Origin: Paenibacillus sp.
GTDB lineage: Bacteria > Bacillota > Bacilli > Paenibacillales > YIM-B00363
Assembly: GCF_031177825.1 (NCBI RefSeq)
Contig: NZ_JAPSKE010000006.1
Span: 62,001-126,000 of the forward strand
Direction: 5' to 3'
Length of the DNA: 64,000 nt
A program made the position numbers and the translations under genes. The notes beneath the pieces were generated by a model, which was not told where the DNA came from, ran no database searches, and was given only the letters and a program-made list of their open reading frames with translations. Below, piece by piece: positions 8,500 through 16,664 of the stretch; within the stretch, counting starts at the first letter, position 1, and every line of letters begins with the position of its first letter.

Positions 8500-10900
8500 T
8501 CAACCGAAGCATCTTGTGAAGATCGAGACGAATCTATTCGATTTCTATATTACCGGCAAACCCGTGCATCCAACTGTGGAGGCGTTCCAGCTACACCGGA
8601 CGGTGTCTGGCGTGTGGGAGCCGTGTCATTTTCAGGTGAAAAAGGGTCTCCCGGATCTCGACATTGAACAGCTTGAGGTGTATTCCGTCGAAACCGGTGG
8701 GATGGTCGATGGGTTTCTCGAGAAGGTGCCTCCGCTGTTCTATGAGACGCAACATTATCAAATCATCATCGAGAGCAAGTGTGATCGGGAGATCATTTTC
8801 CATCATGAAAATAGTTATATTCGACAAGCCGTCAAGAAGCATGGGAAGAACGTCGCCGCGGGGATGATCAGCTTCCAGAATGAGGTGGGCTTCACGGATT
8901 TTCAAATCCGGGTGGATGGGAGCCCCGCATTAACTGTGGAAATCGAAGTGTTCCCGACGAAGCTGGATTATCGGAAGGATTACCAACTGCTGTTGGAGGA
9001 TGTGAACCGGCAGATCTATAACTTAACCTTCGACTTCTTGCGGAAGACGTACCATCTCACGGCGTTGAAAGAGACCGCCTCGCAAAGCTTAACGGAATTC
9101 TTCACGCTGATTTCGCATGTGTTCGGGCAGTTGGTGAAGGCGTATGATCTCATCCAGACCGCTCCTTACCATAACTTAACGAAGGATGTCCATGTGAAGA
9201 ATAGCGCTCAGGCTAAGCGTCCCGGGCGTAATAACATCACATTCTTGCAACGAAATACGCATCTCTTGGCGGAGTCGCCAGCGAATGGGTTCATTCATAG
9301 TGGCGGGAAAATGTATCTCCCAACGAAGCTGTTGGAGACGAAACGGGTCGTCAATTACGATACGAACGAGAATCGTTTCTTGAAGTGGGTGCTGGAGCGG
9401 ATCCAGGGGAAGTTGCAAAGTATTGAATCGGAGATCAAGCGGAGGGAAAAGAACAAGGATCTTACGGCGCTGAAGCCCCTGTCTTCCATGCGATCGCAGA
9501 TTCGGCAGCTGTTGCAGGCGGATTACCTTAGGGATGTCGGTTCGATTCGTAATGTTACGATTTCCTTAGTGCTGCAGATGGCCCCTGGGTATAAGGATGT
9601 TTATCGGCTCTACCTCATTCTGATGAAGGGGCTGTCGATTCAAGGGGAGCTCTATCAGATTTCGATGAAGGATCTTGCCCAGCTGTATGAGTATTGGTGT
9701 TTCTTGAAGCTTAACGATTTGCTGGGGAAAAAGTATCGGTTGGTGAGCCAAGATGTCGTTCGGGTGAACCGCGGTGGGTTGTTCGTCACGCTGGATAAGA
9801 CCCGGAAGGCTACGATGCAGTATGTGAACCCGGCCAACGGGGAGAGGTTTACTTTGTTTTACAACCGTATGCCGGAGGATCAACAGTTTCCCACGCTGGC
9901 ACAGGTGCCGGATAACGTCCTGACCTTGTGGAAGAAGGACACGGATCATGAGCCGCAAATCTATAAATACGTGTTCGATGCGAAGTACCGGATTGATCCA
10001 GCCTATGAGTCGTCTCCATATCAGAAAAAATATGGTCGTGCAGGTCCGGTAGAGGATGATATTAATACGATGCACCGGTACCGGGATGCTATTGTTCAAC
10101 AGTCGAAGGGATCGGCGGAGTTCGAGCGAACCATGTTCGGAGCTTATGTCCTTTTTCCATACGGGAATGAAGAGGAGTATAAGGAGCATCGTTTTTATAA
10201 GAGTATAAAACTAGTGAATGTGGGTGGGCTTCCTTTCCTCCCGAATTCGACTGGGCTGGTCGAGGCGTTCTTGGACGAGCTAATCCTGGATAGTCCGGAG
10301 AAGGCGTACGAACGCTCCACCCGACCCCGGGGGACGGCGACCTATTATGAGAACAAATATGCCGGTAAGAATGTGCTCGTTGGGTCGATGAAGACTGGAC
10401 AGTTGGAAGTCGCATTAAGTGAGCGCTTCTATCATATTCCGCTTTCTAACTTGAAGGATCATAAGATTCTGACGCAATTGGAATATGTGGCTTTGAGCCA
10501 GTCACGGAAGCAGTTCGACGAGGATGCCGGTATCCGTTGGTTTGGGAAGATTACCGATTGGAAGATTGTGAAGAGAAAAGAGATTTTGGAGCGGCCTGCG
10601 GATCCGGCTCGTGCAGAGGAGCTTTATGTGTATTTCAAGGTTGAACACTGGGAGAGGCGCAGTACCGCAATTGCACTAGGTGGGCAGAGTATCTACAGAT
10701 GTTTGCTGACAAGCAAGTATATGTTTGATCGTGCGGAAGATGTAGCCGAGTTGAGGCTAGAGTCGGAGGAGCAACTGAAAGAATGGAGAGAGAAGCGCCG
10801 ACTGGGCAAGGTTAAGGTCATGTTGGACAACGACTACGCGGATCTTGCGAAGCAGGTGTTGGGGATTGATATTTCGCACTCGTTAACAAGTGATTCGTAG
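8471..10900 (+). CDS. DUF2357 protein with PD-(D/E)XK nuclease domain (McrC-like partner)
   Basis: An 809-residue protein with the layout of DUF2357 followed by a PDDEXK_7-type nuclease. The helical and beta-rich N-terminal part runs to about residue 300. The nuclease core is recognisable as YKYVFDAKYRID near residue 505, giving the Asp...Asp-x-Lys pattern. It is the likely endonuclease partner of the preceding McrB-like GTPase. The ATG at 8471 was chosen over the TTG at 8462 because GGAGG at 8456-8460 is 10 nt away; the gene then overlaps its neighbour by 29 nt. Family proteins occur in modification-dependent restriction loci. The exact DNA target is unknown. Confidence 0.83.
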   Translation: MDSLPSGSRDQPKHLVKIETNLFDFYITGKPVHPTVEAFQLHRTVSGVWEPCHFQVKKGLPDLDIEQLEVYSVETGGMVDGFLEKVPPLFYETQHYQIIIESKCDREIIFHHENSYIRQAVKKHGKNVAAGMISFQNEVGFTDFQIRVDGSPALTVEIEVFPTKLDYRKDYQLLLEDVNRQIYNLTFDFLRKTYHLTALKETASQSLTEFFTLISHVFGQLVKAYDLIQTAPYHNLTKDVHVKNSAQAKRPGRNNITFLQRNTHLLAESPANGFIHSGGKMYLPTKLLETKRVVNYDTNENRFLKWVLERIQGKLQSIESEIKRREKNKDLTALKPLSSMRSQIRQLLQADYLRDVGSIRNVTISLVLQMAPGYKDVYRLYLILMKGLSIQGELYQISMKDLAQLYEYWCFLKLNDLLGKKYRLVSQDVVRVNRGGLFVTLDKTRKATMQYVNPANGERFTLFYNRMPEDQQFPTLAQVPDNVLTLWKKDTDHEPQIYKYVFDAKYRIDPAYESSPYQKKYGRAGPVEDDINTMHRYRDAIVQQSKGSAEFERTMFGAYVLFPYGNEEEYKEHRFYKSIKLVNVGGLPFLPNSTGLVEAFLDELILDSPEKAYERSTRPRGTATYYENKYAGKNVLVGSMKTGQLEVALSERFYHIPLSNLKDHKILTQLEYVALSQSRKQFDEDAGIRWFGKITDWKIVKRKEILERPADPARAEELYVYFKVEHWERRSTAIALGGQSIYRCLLTSKYMFDRAEDVAELRLESEEQLKEWREKRRLGKVKVMLDNDYADLAKQVLGIDISHSLTSDS

Positions 10901-10911
10901 GGAGGGTTAGC

Positions 10912-10986
10912 ATGAATGCTAAGTATTTCGGACAGATATTATCCGAGATGTACAACAAGGCTCCGCGAGGAGAATGGGTGGAGTAA
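10912..10986 (+). pseudogene. Truncated small ORF after the nuclease gene
   Basis: A 24-codon ORF (MNAKYFGQILSEMYNKAPRG...) starts 11 nt after the nuclease stop behind a good GGGAGGG ribosome site. The residues resemble the start of short HTH-like proteins that can accompany such restriction genes, but it stops (TAA) just where a longer protein would continue, and the next bases belong to a different, helicase-like fragment. I read it as the start of a small gene cut off by a deletion. The family is a guess. Confidence 0.4.
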
Positions 10987-10989
10987 TGT

Positions 10990-11173
10990 CGCTTTAAATA
11001 AATTCCCGGGAAATAAGTCGAATCGACGCTGTCGAACTTTAAAAAGTCATGACGAGTCTTTCGCACCGGGTCAGTTCGACTTAATTGTAGTCGAAGAGTT
11101 CCAACATGCGGCGGCGGCTTCGTATCGGCCGGTGATTAACTACTTTAGCCTAAGAGATAGATTTGTACCATAG
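10990..11173 (+). pseudogene. Internal fragment of a DEAD/DEAH-type helicase
   Basis: The frame contains GQFDLIVVEEFQHAAAASYR followed by VINYF, which matches the Walker B (DExH) region of superfamily 2 helicases that accompany nuclease or restriction loci (usually DLIVVDEFHHA...SYR). No Walker A, helicase C domain or start is present, and the frame ends at a TAG at 11171. It is therefore a relic. A helicase C-terminal relic lies at 18,662-19,073, so a helicase-bearing module was probably broken up in this island. Confidence 0.6.
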
Positions 11174-11211
11174 TGTTACTCTGTTCAATAAAGTTTCGAA
11201 GGGAACACATT

Positions 11212-11256
11212 GGACTAGCCCGCGATGCATACTAAATGCATATCGCGGTCTAGTCC
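11212..11256. terminator. Long hairpin between convergent genes
   Basis: GGACTAG (11212-11218) pairs with CTAGTCC (11250-11256). Inside, CCGCGAT pairs with ATCGCGG and GCAT with ATGC, separated by one mismatch and a 2-nt bulge. It sits between plus-strand debris and the end of the minus-strand gene at 11279. There is no clean T-run on either side, so it may be a bidirectional terminator or simply a strong inverted repeat. Confidence 0.6.
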
Positions 11257-11278
11257 CATTAAGTAGTATCTACTATTT

Positions 11279-13237
11279 CTAATGCTCCTTCCTATCCACT
11301 TCGTAAACACTCTTAGCTTCCGCGGCGATCGGCAGTTGTAAATCGACGGTACTCTCGTAAACCATCTCGGGCATTTTTCCCATTCTCTTGTGCAAGTACG
11401 CTTGTAGCCCGGCATCGACGCAATAAATATAACAGCCCTTCAACCCGCGGGTGAGGAGCGTGCGGTATGTGTTTTTAATGATTTGATCGGCTTGTTTCAG
11501 CGCTTCTTCGGGGTCTTTCTTATACAATGCCTTGAAACCTGAAAGCGACTTGTCGGTTCTTGCCCGCCGGAATGGATCGGTCACGAGCCGGTCGTGCTCG
11601 TAACGAAGATCGGCCCCGATGATGACGCCAACATAGTCAAATTCCAAACCCTGCGAAGTATGAATGCAGCCTACTTGGTCGACGGAATCGGGATCGATCG
11701 CCCACGTCGTCGTGTTGCCGAGGTTCCAGCTCATTTGGAAATCGTCGATCACGATATCGTAGGAATTACTGTTATTTTTACTCTCGGTAACCCAATCCCA
11801 ACAGTAACCTGCGACGATGCGCGCTTTGTTGTTAACCATATTCTTCTCGAAAATGATCCGCCGCAGCTCGTTCGGGTCGTCGATCAGCTGCAGATCGTAT
11901 TCGAAGTCGATACCGTCAGCGTTGGCCGTCTCCCGGATGTCCAACACATCGTCCACCCACGCTAAAAAGCCGTCAGAACCGTTACAACGGAACTGAGATG
12001 CCAGCGGGATCTCCTCAACTTCCGCATCGTACATGCCGGCGAAACGGCGAATCTCTTCCTTGCTGCCGATATCTGATAGAGACACGCGTTGATGCTCATC
12101 GATGAAGAAAACCGAAAGCTTTGCCGCCCGGATAATCTCCATGATTTGATTTTCGCCTTTGTTCTTGAACATGCCCGATTTCTCGTTGAGCCGATGTGCT
12201 TCGTCTACGAGCAAGGTGTCGAATTCATTCGGCAGCGCCTCGTAGTACACGCCCGAACCTTTAAACATGTTACTAATGAAAGATTTCTTGAAATTCTTCT
12301 GGAGCTTTTTCGTGTACACTTCCCTAGGGGCGCTGTTTTTCGTAACGTACTGGCTGACGAGCTCCATCGACGTGAATCGAACTAACAAATTAACGGCTAA
12401 TACAGACTTCCCGGTTCCCGGTCCGCCTTCGATGATCAGGACCTGTTTTTTGCCCGTTTCTTGCGCCTTCTTCGCCATACGGATCGCGGCTTCATAAGCA
12501 ACTTTCTGCTCCTCGATCATGACAAACTCTTCGTTGCCTTCTAGCATAAGATTTAGTGATTCTTGCAGTGATTTCGAAGGTTTGATTTTCCCGTTTTCGA
12601 TCAAATACAGCGCTTTCCGTTGGTCCGACCGTTTGATGTACGTCGAGATAAAGCCTCGTAAGCGGAGCGCATCACCCTTCGTGAAAACAGGAGCTTGCTC
12701 GAGGTAAGGCTTGTATACATCGTTCGTTAGCGGGTCGTCAGGCGTTCGGATGTAATTATGTAAGTAGGCGCATGGAAAAAGAGAGACGGAGCCCTCTTGG
12801 ACGGACTCATTATAATCCGAAATGATTCTTGCGTACGACCAAGCCTGATATGAAGGATGGGTCGTCTTTGCAAGGCTCCGGTTAAATACCGTCTGTACAA
12901 TGCCATCCTCTTCCTCGACAAGGTTCATCTCTGACCATTGCTTGAGCTCGATAATGATGACGTTCGATTCACCGCGCTCGTTGAAGCCCGATAAGATAAA
13001 GTCGATTCGTCTCGAAGTCGTCGGGATCTTATACTCGATCGCAACGGGAATGTCGTCCGGAATGTCCGGAGTGTTCAACACCTTGTAAATATAGTTCATC
13101 GAGTTGTTCCAAGCATTGATCTCGTTCTTCGAGGTACGGCCGATTTTCTGTACATAAGCTTCATATATCTTAACGGCGATGCTGTCCTCGGTGACGTGCT
13201 CCATGAATTGCTTTTTCGTAGCTTCATATATGATCAT
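11279..13237 (-). CDS. DUF2075-type ATPase/helicase with N-terminal nuclease-like domain
   Basis: A 652-residue protein. Residues about 70-105 contain RRIDFILSG...IIIELKQW, a PD-(D/E)XK-like pattern (Asp, then Glu-x-Lys) typical of nuclease folds. An SF1-like P-loop ATPase (DUF2075) follows: Walker A GGPGTGKS near 270, DEAHRLNEKSG near 345, IDEHQRV near 385, and conserved C-terminal motifs (HTSQGLEFDYVGVIIG near 540, NTYRTLLTRG near 600). The Gln-rich HTSQGLEFDYV and LLTRG motifs are those of UvrD-like helicases. It lies 14 nt downstream of a MazG-like gene on the same strand, so the two should be co-transcribed. A defence role is inferred from the domains and the island setting. Confidence 0.82.
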   Translation of the reverse strand: MIIYEATKKQFMEHVTEDSIAVKIYEAYVQKIGRTSKNEINAWNNSMNYIYKVLNTPDIPDDIPVAIEYKIPTTSRRIDFILSGFNERGESNVIIIELKQWSEMNLVEEEDGIVQTVFNRSLAKTTHPSYQAWSYARIISDYNESVQEGSVSLFPCAYLHNYIRTPDDPLTNDVYKPYLEQAPVFTKGDALRLRGFISTYIKRSDQRKALYLIENGKIKPSKSLQESLNLMLEGNEEFVMIEEQKVAYEAAIRMAKKAQETGKKQVLIIEGGPGTGKSVLAVNLLVRFTSMELVSQYVTKNSAPREVYTKKLQKNFKKSFISNMFKGSGVYYEALPNEFDTLLVDEAHRLNEKSGMFKNKGENQIMEIIRAAKLSVFFIDEHQRVSLSDIGSKEEIRRFAGMYDAEVEEIPLASQFRCNGSDGFLAWVDDVLDIRETANADGIDFEYDLQLIDDPNELRRIIFEKNMVNNKARIVAGYCWDWVTESKNNSNSYDIVIDDFQMSWNLGNTTTWAIDPDSVDQVGCIHTSQGLEFDYVGVIIGADLRYEHDRLVTDPFRRARTDKSLSGFKALYKKDPEEALKQADQIIKNTYRTLLTRGLKGCYIYCVDAGLQAYLHKRMGKMPEMVYESTVDLQLPIAAEAKSVYEVDRKEH

Positions 13238-13251
13238 GACAGCAGCCCACC

Positions 13252-13587
13252 TTACTTTTCTAAATCGGTATATTTCTTGGAGGTGCCTAGAGATTTGTCG
13301 ACAGGGTACTTTGCTGCGTTCTTTTTCATTTTGTTTCTGATGGCCGTCTCTACATTGATGTCGAGATCGTGCGCAAGCGTCAGGGCGTAAATCAGCACGT
13401 CCGCGAGTTCGTCCTGCAGTTCTTCACGCTTCGCGTCCCGCACGGCATCGGCGGTGCTCCATTGGAATAACTCCAACAGTTCGCTTGCTTCAAGCGATAA
13501 GGAGATGGCCAAGTCTTTAGAGTTGTGAAATTGTTTCCAATCTCGTTCGTCGCGGAACGCAATGATGTTTCGGATAATATCGTCCAT
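13252..13587 (-). CDS. MazG-like nucleotide pyrophosphohydrolase
   Basis: A 111-residue all-alpha NTP pyrophosphatase of the MazG/RS21-C6 class, which hydrolyses (d)NTPs to monophosphates. The metal-binding pattern is present: SLSLEASELLELFQW (ExxE helix) and then ELQDELADVLIYALTLAHDL (ExxxD helix). The start at 13587 was chosen over an upstream ATG because AGGAGA lies at normal distance in front of it. It precedes the DUF2075 ATPase gene by 14 nt. In this setting it may deplete or clean nucleotides for an antiviral partner rather than do housekeeping; that is inference. Confidence 0.85.
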   Translation of the reverse strand: MDDIIRNIIAFRDERDWKQFHNSKDLAISLSLEASELLELFQWSTADAVRDAKREELQDELADVLIYALTLAHDLDINVETAIRNKMKKNAAKYPVDKSLGTSKKYTDLEK

Positions 13588-13832
13588 AGGAATCTCCTGT
13601 TTCTTATGACTTACTTTAGTTTCATTATAAGTATTTATACTACATTCAGCCACCGATGAAGTTGAGTTAATCATCCGTAAATGCCTTCACAGTCGACTGC
13701 GAAACTTCTAACCTAGATTGATTGGGTTATTTCGAACGAATGCAGTTATGTATTTCGTCAAGTGGGGGCGGTAGAATTGTAACGCTCTTATCAAACGTAA
13801 TTTCTGGCAGGCTATTTCTTACAGCCAACCAT

Positions 13833-13840
13833 GTTATAAT
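13833..13840 (+). promoter_or_regulatory. Extended -10 element before the toxin-antitoxin genes
   Basis: TGTTATAAT ends at 13840, a TGn-extended consensus -10 about 37 nt upstream of the antitoxin start. No strong -35 hexamer is visible at 17 bp, which is tolerated when the -10 is extended. Confidence 0.45.
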
Positions 13841-13876
13841 AAACCTTACAAGATCGATCTAAGGAGGGACGCCAAG

Positions 13877-14125
13877 TTGCTTAAAAAACTCGAAGGCAAT
13901 GATGCGGAGCTCTTCAAGGAATGGATATACGAGCACAAAGATACCATCGTCGATGTCGAGGGAAAGCACTATCTTGTGAAGCCATTAAGCAACATTGTCC
14001 AGGAAGAGATCGAGAGCGACAGTGAGCTTAAGGAATTGATCATGCAAGCCAAACGAGACATTGCCGAAGGGACGCTCTATTCCACCGACAATCTTATTGA
14101 GGCGATTGAAAAAGGAAAGCTGTAA
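13877..14125 (+). CDS. Antitoxin of a RelE/ParE-type toxin-antitoxin pair
   Basis: An 82-residue acidic protein starting at TTG behind a strong AAGGAGGG site (13861-13868). It lacks an obvious DNA-binding motif in the first residues. The C-terminal half (AKRDIAEGTLYSTDNLIEAI) is the likely toxin-wrapping segment. The stop overlaps the toxin start by one base (TAATG), the standard coupling in type II pairs. A decayed copy of the same C-terminal segment occurs at 19.1 kb. The antitoxin role is assigned from the partner and the gene order; I do not recognise the specific antitoxin family. Confidence 0.75.
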   Translation: MLKKLEGNDAELFKEWIYEHKDTIVDVEGKHYLVKPLSNIVQEEIESDSELKELIMQAKRDIAEGTLYSTDNLIEAIEKGKL

Positions 14126-14397
14126 TGAATGTGAAGTGGACCCCTTCGGCGAGGAAAAGCTTGAGGGATATTCAAAGTATTCATTTTACGGATGACGAAA
14201 CGAAAGAGTACCGGATTCGTTTGGTACGTAACATCCAGGACAAGATTCTTACAATGGAATCCATTCCTGCAAAAGAACCTTCTTGGCAGGGGACATTTAG
14301 GATCATAGTCGACAGTTATAAGGTATATTATTCGTTTTCCGAAGATAGACAGACTTGTTTCATCGAAGGACTCCGACATCAGCGTCAAACTAATTGA
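14125..14397 (+). CDS. RelE/ParE-superfamily toxin
   Basis: A 90-residue basic protein with the RelE/ParE layout: VKWTPSARKSLRDI at the N-terminus, a central helical hairpin, then WQGTFRIIVDSYKVYYSF and a final CFIEGLRHQ strand. RelE-type toxins cleave mRNA on the ribosome and ParE types poison gyrase; the sequence does not decide which. It overlaps the antitoxin by one base and ends 3 nt before an intrinsic terminator. Two decayed relatives of its 3' end lie at 19.2-19.4 kb and 45.97-46.07 kb. Confidence 0.82.
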   Translation: MNVKWTPSARKSLRDIQSIHFTDDETKEYRIRLVRNIQDKILTMESIPAKEPSWQGTFRIIVDSYKVYYSFSEDRQTCFIEGLRHQRQTN

Positions 14398-14400
14398 GAC

Positions 14401-14434
14401 CACAATGCGGTAAGTTCCCGTATTGTGTTTTTTT
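14401..14434 (+). terminator. Intrinsic terminator of the toxin-antitoxin operon
   Basis: CACAATGCGG (14401-14410) pairs with CCGTATTGTG (14418-14427), ten pairs with one G-U, followed by seven T. Similar hairpins follow the toxin-antitoxin traces at 19,363 and 46,031. Confidence 0.9.
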
Positions 14435-14460
14435 CGTCAGAGGCATATTGGAGCCTGTGG

Positions 14461-14933
14461 ATGAATATAGCGAAGGTCTTGTCGAAAGGAAGAAGAAAGA
14501 TTGTGACGGAAAGAGTGAAGGTGGATCCTTGTTTTACCTCTATTGTTGTGCGCGACATGGACGAACTGTTCCGAAATGGAGCGTTCGAGTGGAATGTGAC
14601 TCGCTTGATCGAAGCGATCGACGGAGAGGGGAGCGAGTTCTCCGTAACGCCAGTCGACATCCTTCCTATGTTCTAAATGATGAACATGTTGAAGCGGTAG
14701 ACGTATCCAAGCCGATTCTTCAAGCCGAGGTAACGCCGGGGGTGTACCTTACCATTGACGGTAATCACCGGGTGGAAAAGGCTAGAAGGCAGGGGCACCA
14801 TTATTTAGACGCTTACCGATTGCGAGTGGAGCAACATATACCGTACATGACTTCCATTCGATCTTACCTTACGTTCGTGGAATACTGGAACACCAAGCTT
14901 TCAAACCGCCATCGAAGAAGGAGTCGCCTATGA
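14461..14933 (+). pseudogene. Frameshifted ParB-like nuclease-fold gene
   Basis: Two frames carry one protein. Frame 1 (from ATG 14461) reads MNIAKVLSKGRRKIVTERV... to SVTPVDILPMF and then stops. The second frame takes over near 14,665 with YVLNDEHVEAVDVSKPIL, then LTIDGNHRVEKARRQGH and YLTFVEYWN. The DGNHR-type motif and the layout are those of ParB/Srx-like domains of unknown cellular role. A single-base slip joins the halves. The final stop overlaps the start of the SWIM gene (ATGA at 14930), so translation of the intact gene would have been coupled to it. It could be a real pseudogene, a sequencing slip or programmed frameshifting; no obvious slippery heptamer is seen. Confidence 0.65.
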
Positions 14934-16603
14934 ACTTGTATCATTTTCCTAGCAGCATAGACTCGGCAGTCATATATAGAGCTAAAGAATATGTATCCGA
15001 GGGTCGCGTGAAATCCTTGAAGCGGCTCGCCGGCAGAAAGTACACCGCCGAGGTACGAGGGTATGAGGATTATCAAGTATACGTAGAGTTGGACGAGGAA
15101 GACAATGTGCTGGAATCGGATTGTAATTGCCCCTATGATTTCGGACCGATCTGCAAGCATCAGGCGGCGGTGTTCCTCGTGCTGCGGGACCGGATCGCAG
15201 AGGGGGAGGCGGGGCCGGAGCCGTCGCTCCGTGAGCTGCTGGAGGCGGAGAGCAAGGAGACGCTCGTCTCGATTTTACTTTCCATCGCGTCGGATGCCGG
15301 CCCGGCAGAAGAGCGTATCCGGCTGCACCTGTCGAAGGTTGGCGGAGAAGAGGAAGTCGCCGAGTGCCGTGCGTTAATACAATCCTATATCTATCGAAAT
15401 TCGGATCAACATGGGTTCGTGAATTGGCGCAGTGTTCGCGATGCGGTGGAAGGGGCCGTGATCGTTGCCGATAAGGCGGCTGCCGCGTTCGACGGTCAGG
15501 AATGGTTGCGCGGGTTGGACATGCACCTCTGCGTGATCGAAGAGATGATCGAATTGCTGCAATCGGCCGACGATTCGGGCGGCGGGGTCGGCATGATCAT
15601 CGAGAGCAGCTTGGAAGCGATCGGGCGAATGGTACAGGAGCTCCAAAGTGCGTCGGACGCGGAGCGGGTAGCAGTCTTCCGGCGTCTTCTCTCGGATCTG
15701 CAGCGTTCCTGTTACGACGGGTGGTCGGATTGGCAGCTCGCGCTGCTCGAATCGGCCGACGAGCTCATTGCGTCGGAGGAGATGCAGCAAGCATGGGACG
15801 AAGCGGCCGGAGCGATCTCGGACGACTCGACAGGAAGCGAATGGTCTCGAGGCTATGTTGACGAGAGGGTGGCCGTGCTTCGATATGAGCGGCTCCTGGA
15901 GCAGTCGGGCGAGTCGCAGGCAAGCTTATATTTGGATGAACAGCTGCATTTCCCGGCGTTGCGGGACATTGCGATCCGGGCGGCTCTTGGCCGTGGAGAT
16001 GCGGAGGAAGCGATTCGGCTCGCGGAAGCAGGGGAGGCGGCGGATCAGGCGCGAGGGTTGCCGGGACTCGTCCATCGATGGAAGAAGCATCGTTTCGAGG
16101 CGTACAGGAGTTCGGGTCGATTGGAACCATTGCGGGCGCTCGGACTGGAGCTGGTTGGTAGCGGGGAGTATGAGGTTTATCGGACGGTGAAGGGGACATT
16201 TCCGGAAAATGAATCGGCCTGGTCCTTCTACCTGCAGGAGATGTTAGACCGAATGGCGCAAGACCCGAGGGCGCAGGAATTGTACACTCGCATCCTCGTG
16301 GAGGAGCGCATGTTCGCAAGGCTGTTAGCGTATGTCCGCGAAGCGCCTTATCGGATCGAATCGTTCTACGGTTCGTTGCAGCCGCACTTTCCGGACGAGG
16401 TGAAGTCGCTTTTCTTGACATACATCGAGTTACGGGCGGACCGGTCGAAGGATCGGAGGGATTACGCCGACGTGAGCCGGATCATTCGATTGTTGCAGCA
16501 GGTCGGCGGTAGGGAAGAGGCATATCGGATTACGGGGGAATTACTAGCCAAATATCCGAGGAGGCCCGCGATGCGGGAGGAATTGGAGAAGCTTGTATTT
16601 TAG
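14930..16603 (+). CDS. SWIM zinc-finger protein
   Basis: A 557-residue protein with an N-terminal SWIM domain, the zinc motif CNCPYDFGPICKH lying at about residues 65-78 after a beta-rich module (YVSEGRVKSL...YEVYVELD-like). The remaining ~450 residues are helical, TPR-like and Glu/Ala-rich, ending in RRPAMREELEKLVF. SWIM domains bind DNA or protein in bacterial proteins often found near SNF2-type helicases, but none is adjacent here. The start overlaps the broken ParB-like gene. A ~100-residue relative of its C-terminus (about 70 percent identical by eye) is stranded at 32.1-32.4 kb. The function is unknown. Confidence 0.82.
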   Translation: MNLYHFPSSIDSAVIYRAKEYVSEGRVKSLKRLAGRKYTAEVRGYEDYQVYVELDEEDNVLESDCNCPYDFGPICKHQAAVFLVLRDRIAEGEAGPEPSLRELLEAESKETLVSILLSIASDAGPAEERIRLHLSKVGGEEEVAECRALIQSYIYRNSDQHGFVNWRSVRDAVEGAVIVADKAAAAFDGQEWLRGLDMHLCVIEEMIELLQSADDSGGGVGMIIESSLEAIGRMVQELQSASDAERVAVFRRLLSDLQRSCYDGWSDWQLALLESADELIASEEMQQAWDEAAGAISDDSTGSEWSRGYVDERVAVLRYERLLEQSGESQASLYLDEQLHFPALRDIAIRAALGRGDAEEAIRLAEAGEAADQARGLPGLVHRWKKHRFEAYRSSGRLEPLRALGLELVGSGEYEVYRTVKGTFPENESAWSFYLQEMLDRMAQDPRAQELYTRILVEERMFARLLAYVREAPYRIESFYGSLQPHFPDEVKSLFLTYIELRADRSKDRRDYADVSRIIRLLQQVGGREEAYRITGELLAKYPRRPAMREELEKLVF

Positions 16604-16664
16604 TTGTGGTACAATGGACGAAAGCGCCAATTCGGGCGCATATGCGAAAAGGGCGGTGCAGCGT

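Noticed and set aside
14394-14664. First part of the plus frame 14394-14933 as a real N-terminus
   Set aside because: Residues before about 14,665 in this frame are Cys/Arg-rich nonsense, while the other frame has the family pattern there; the gene is frameshifted.
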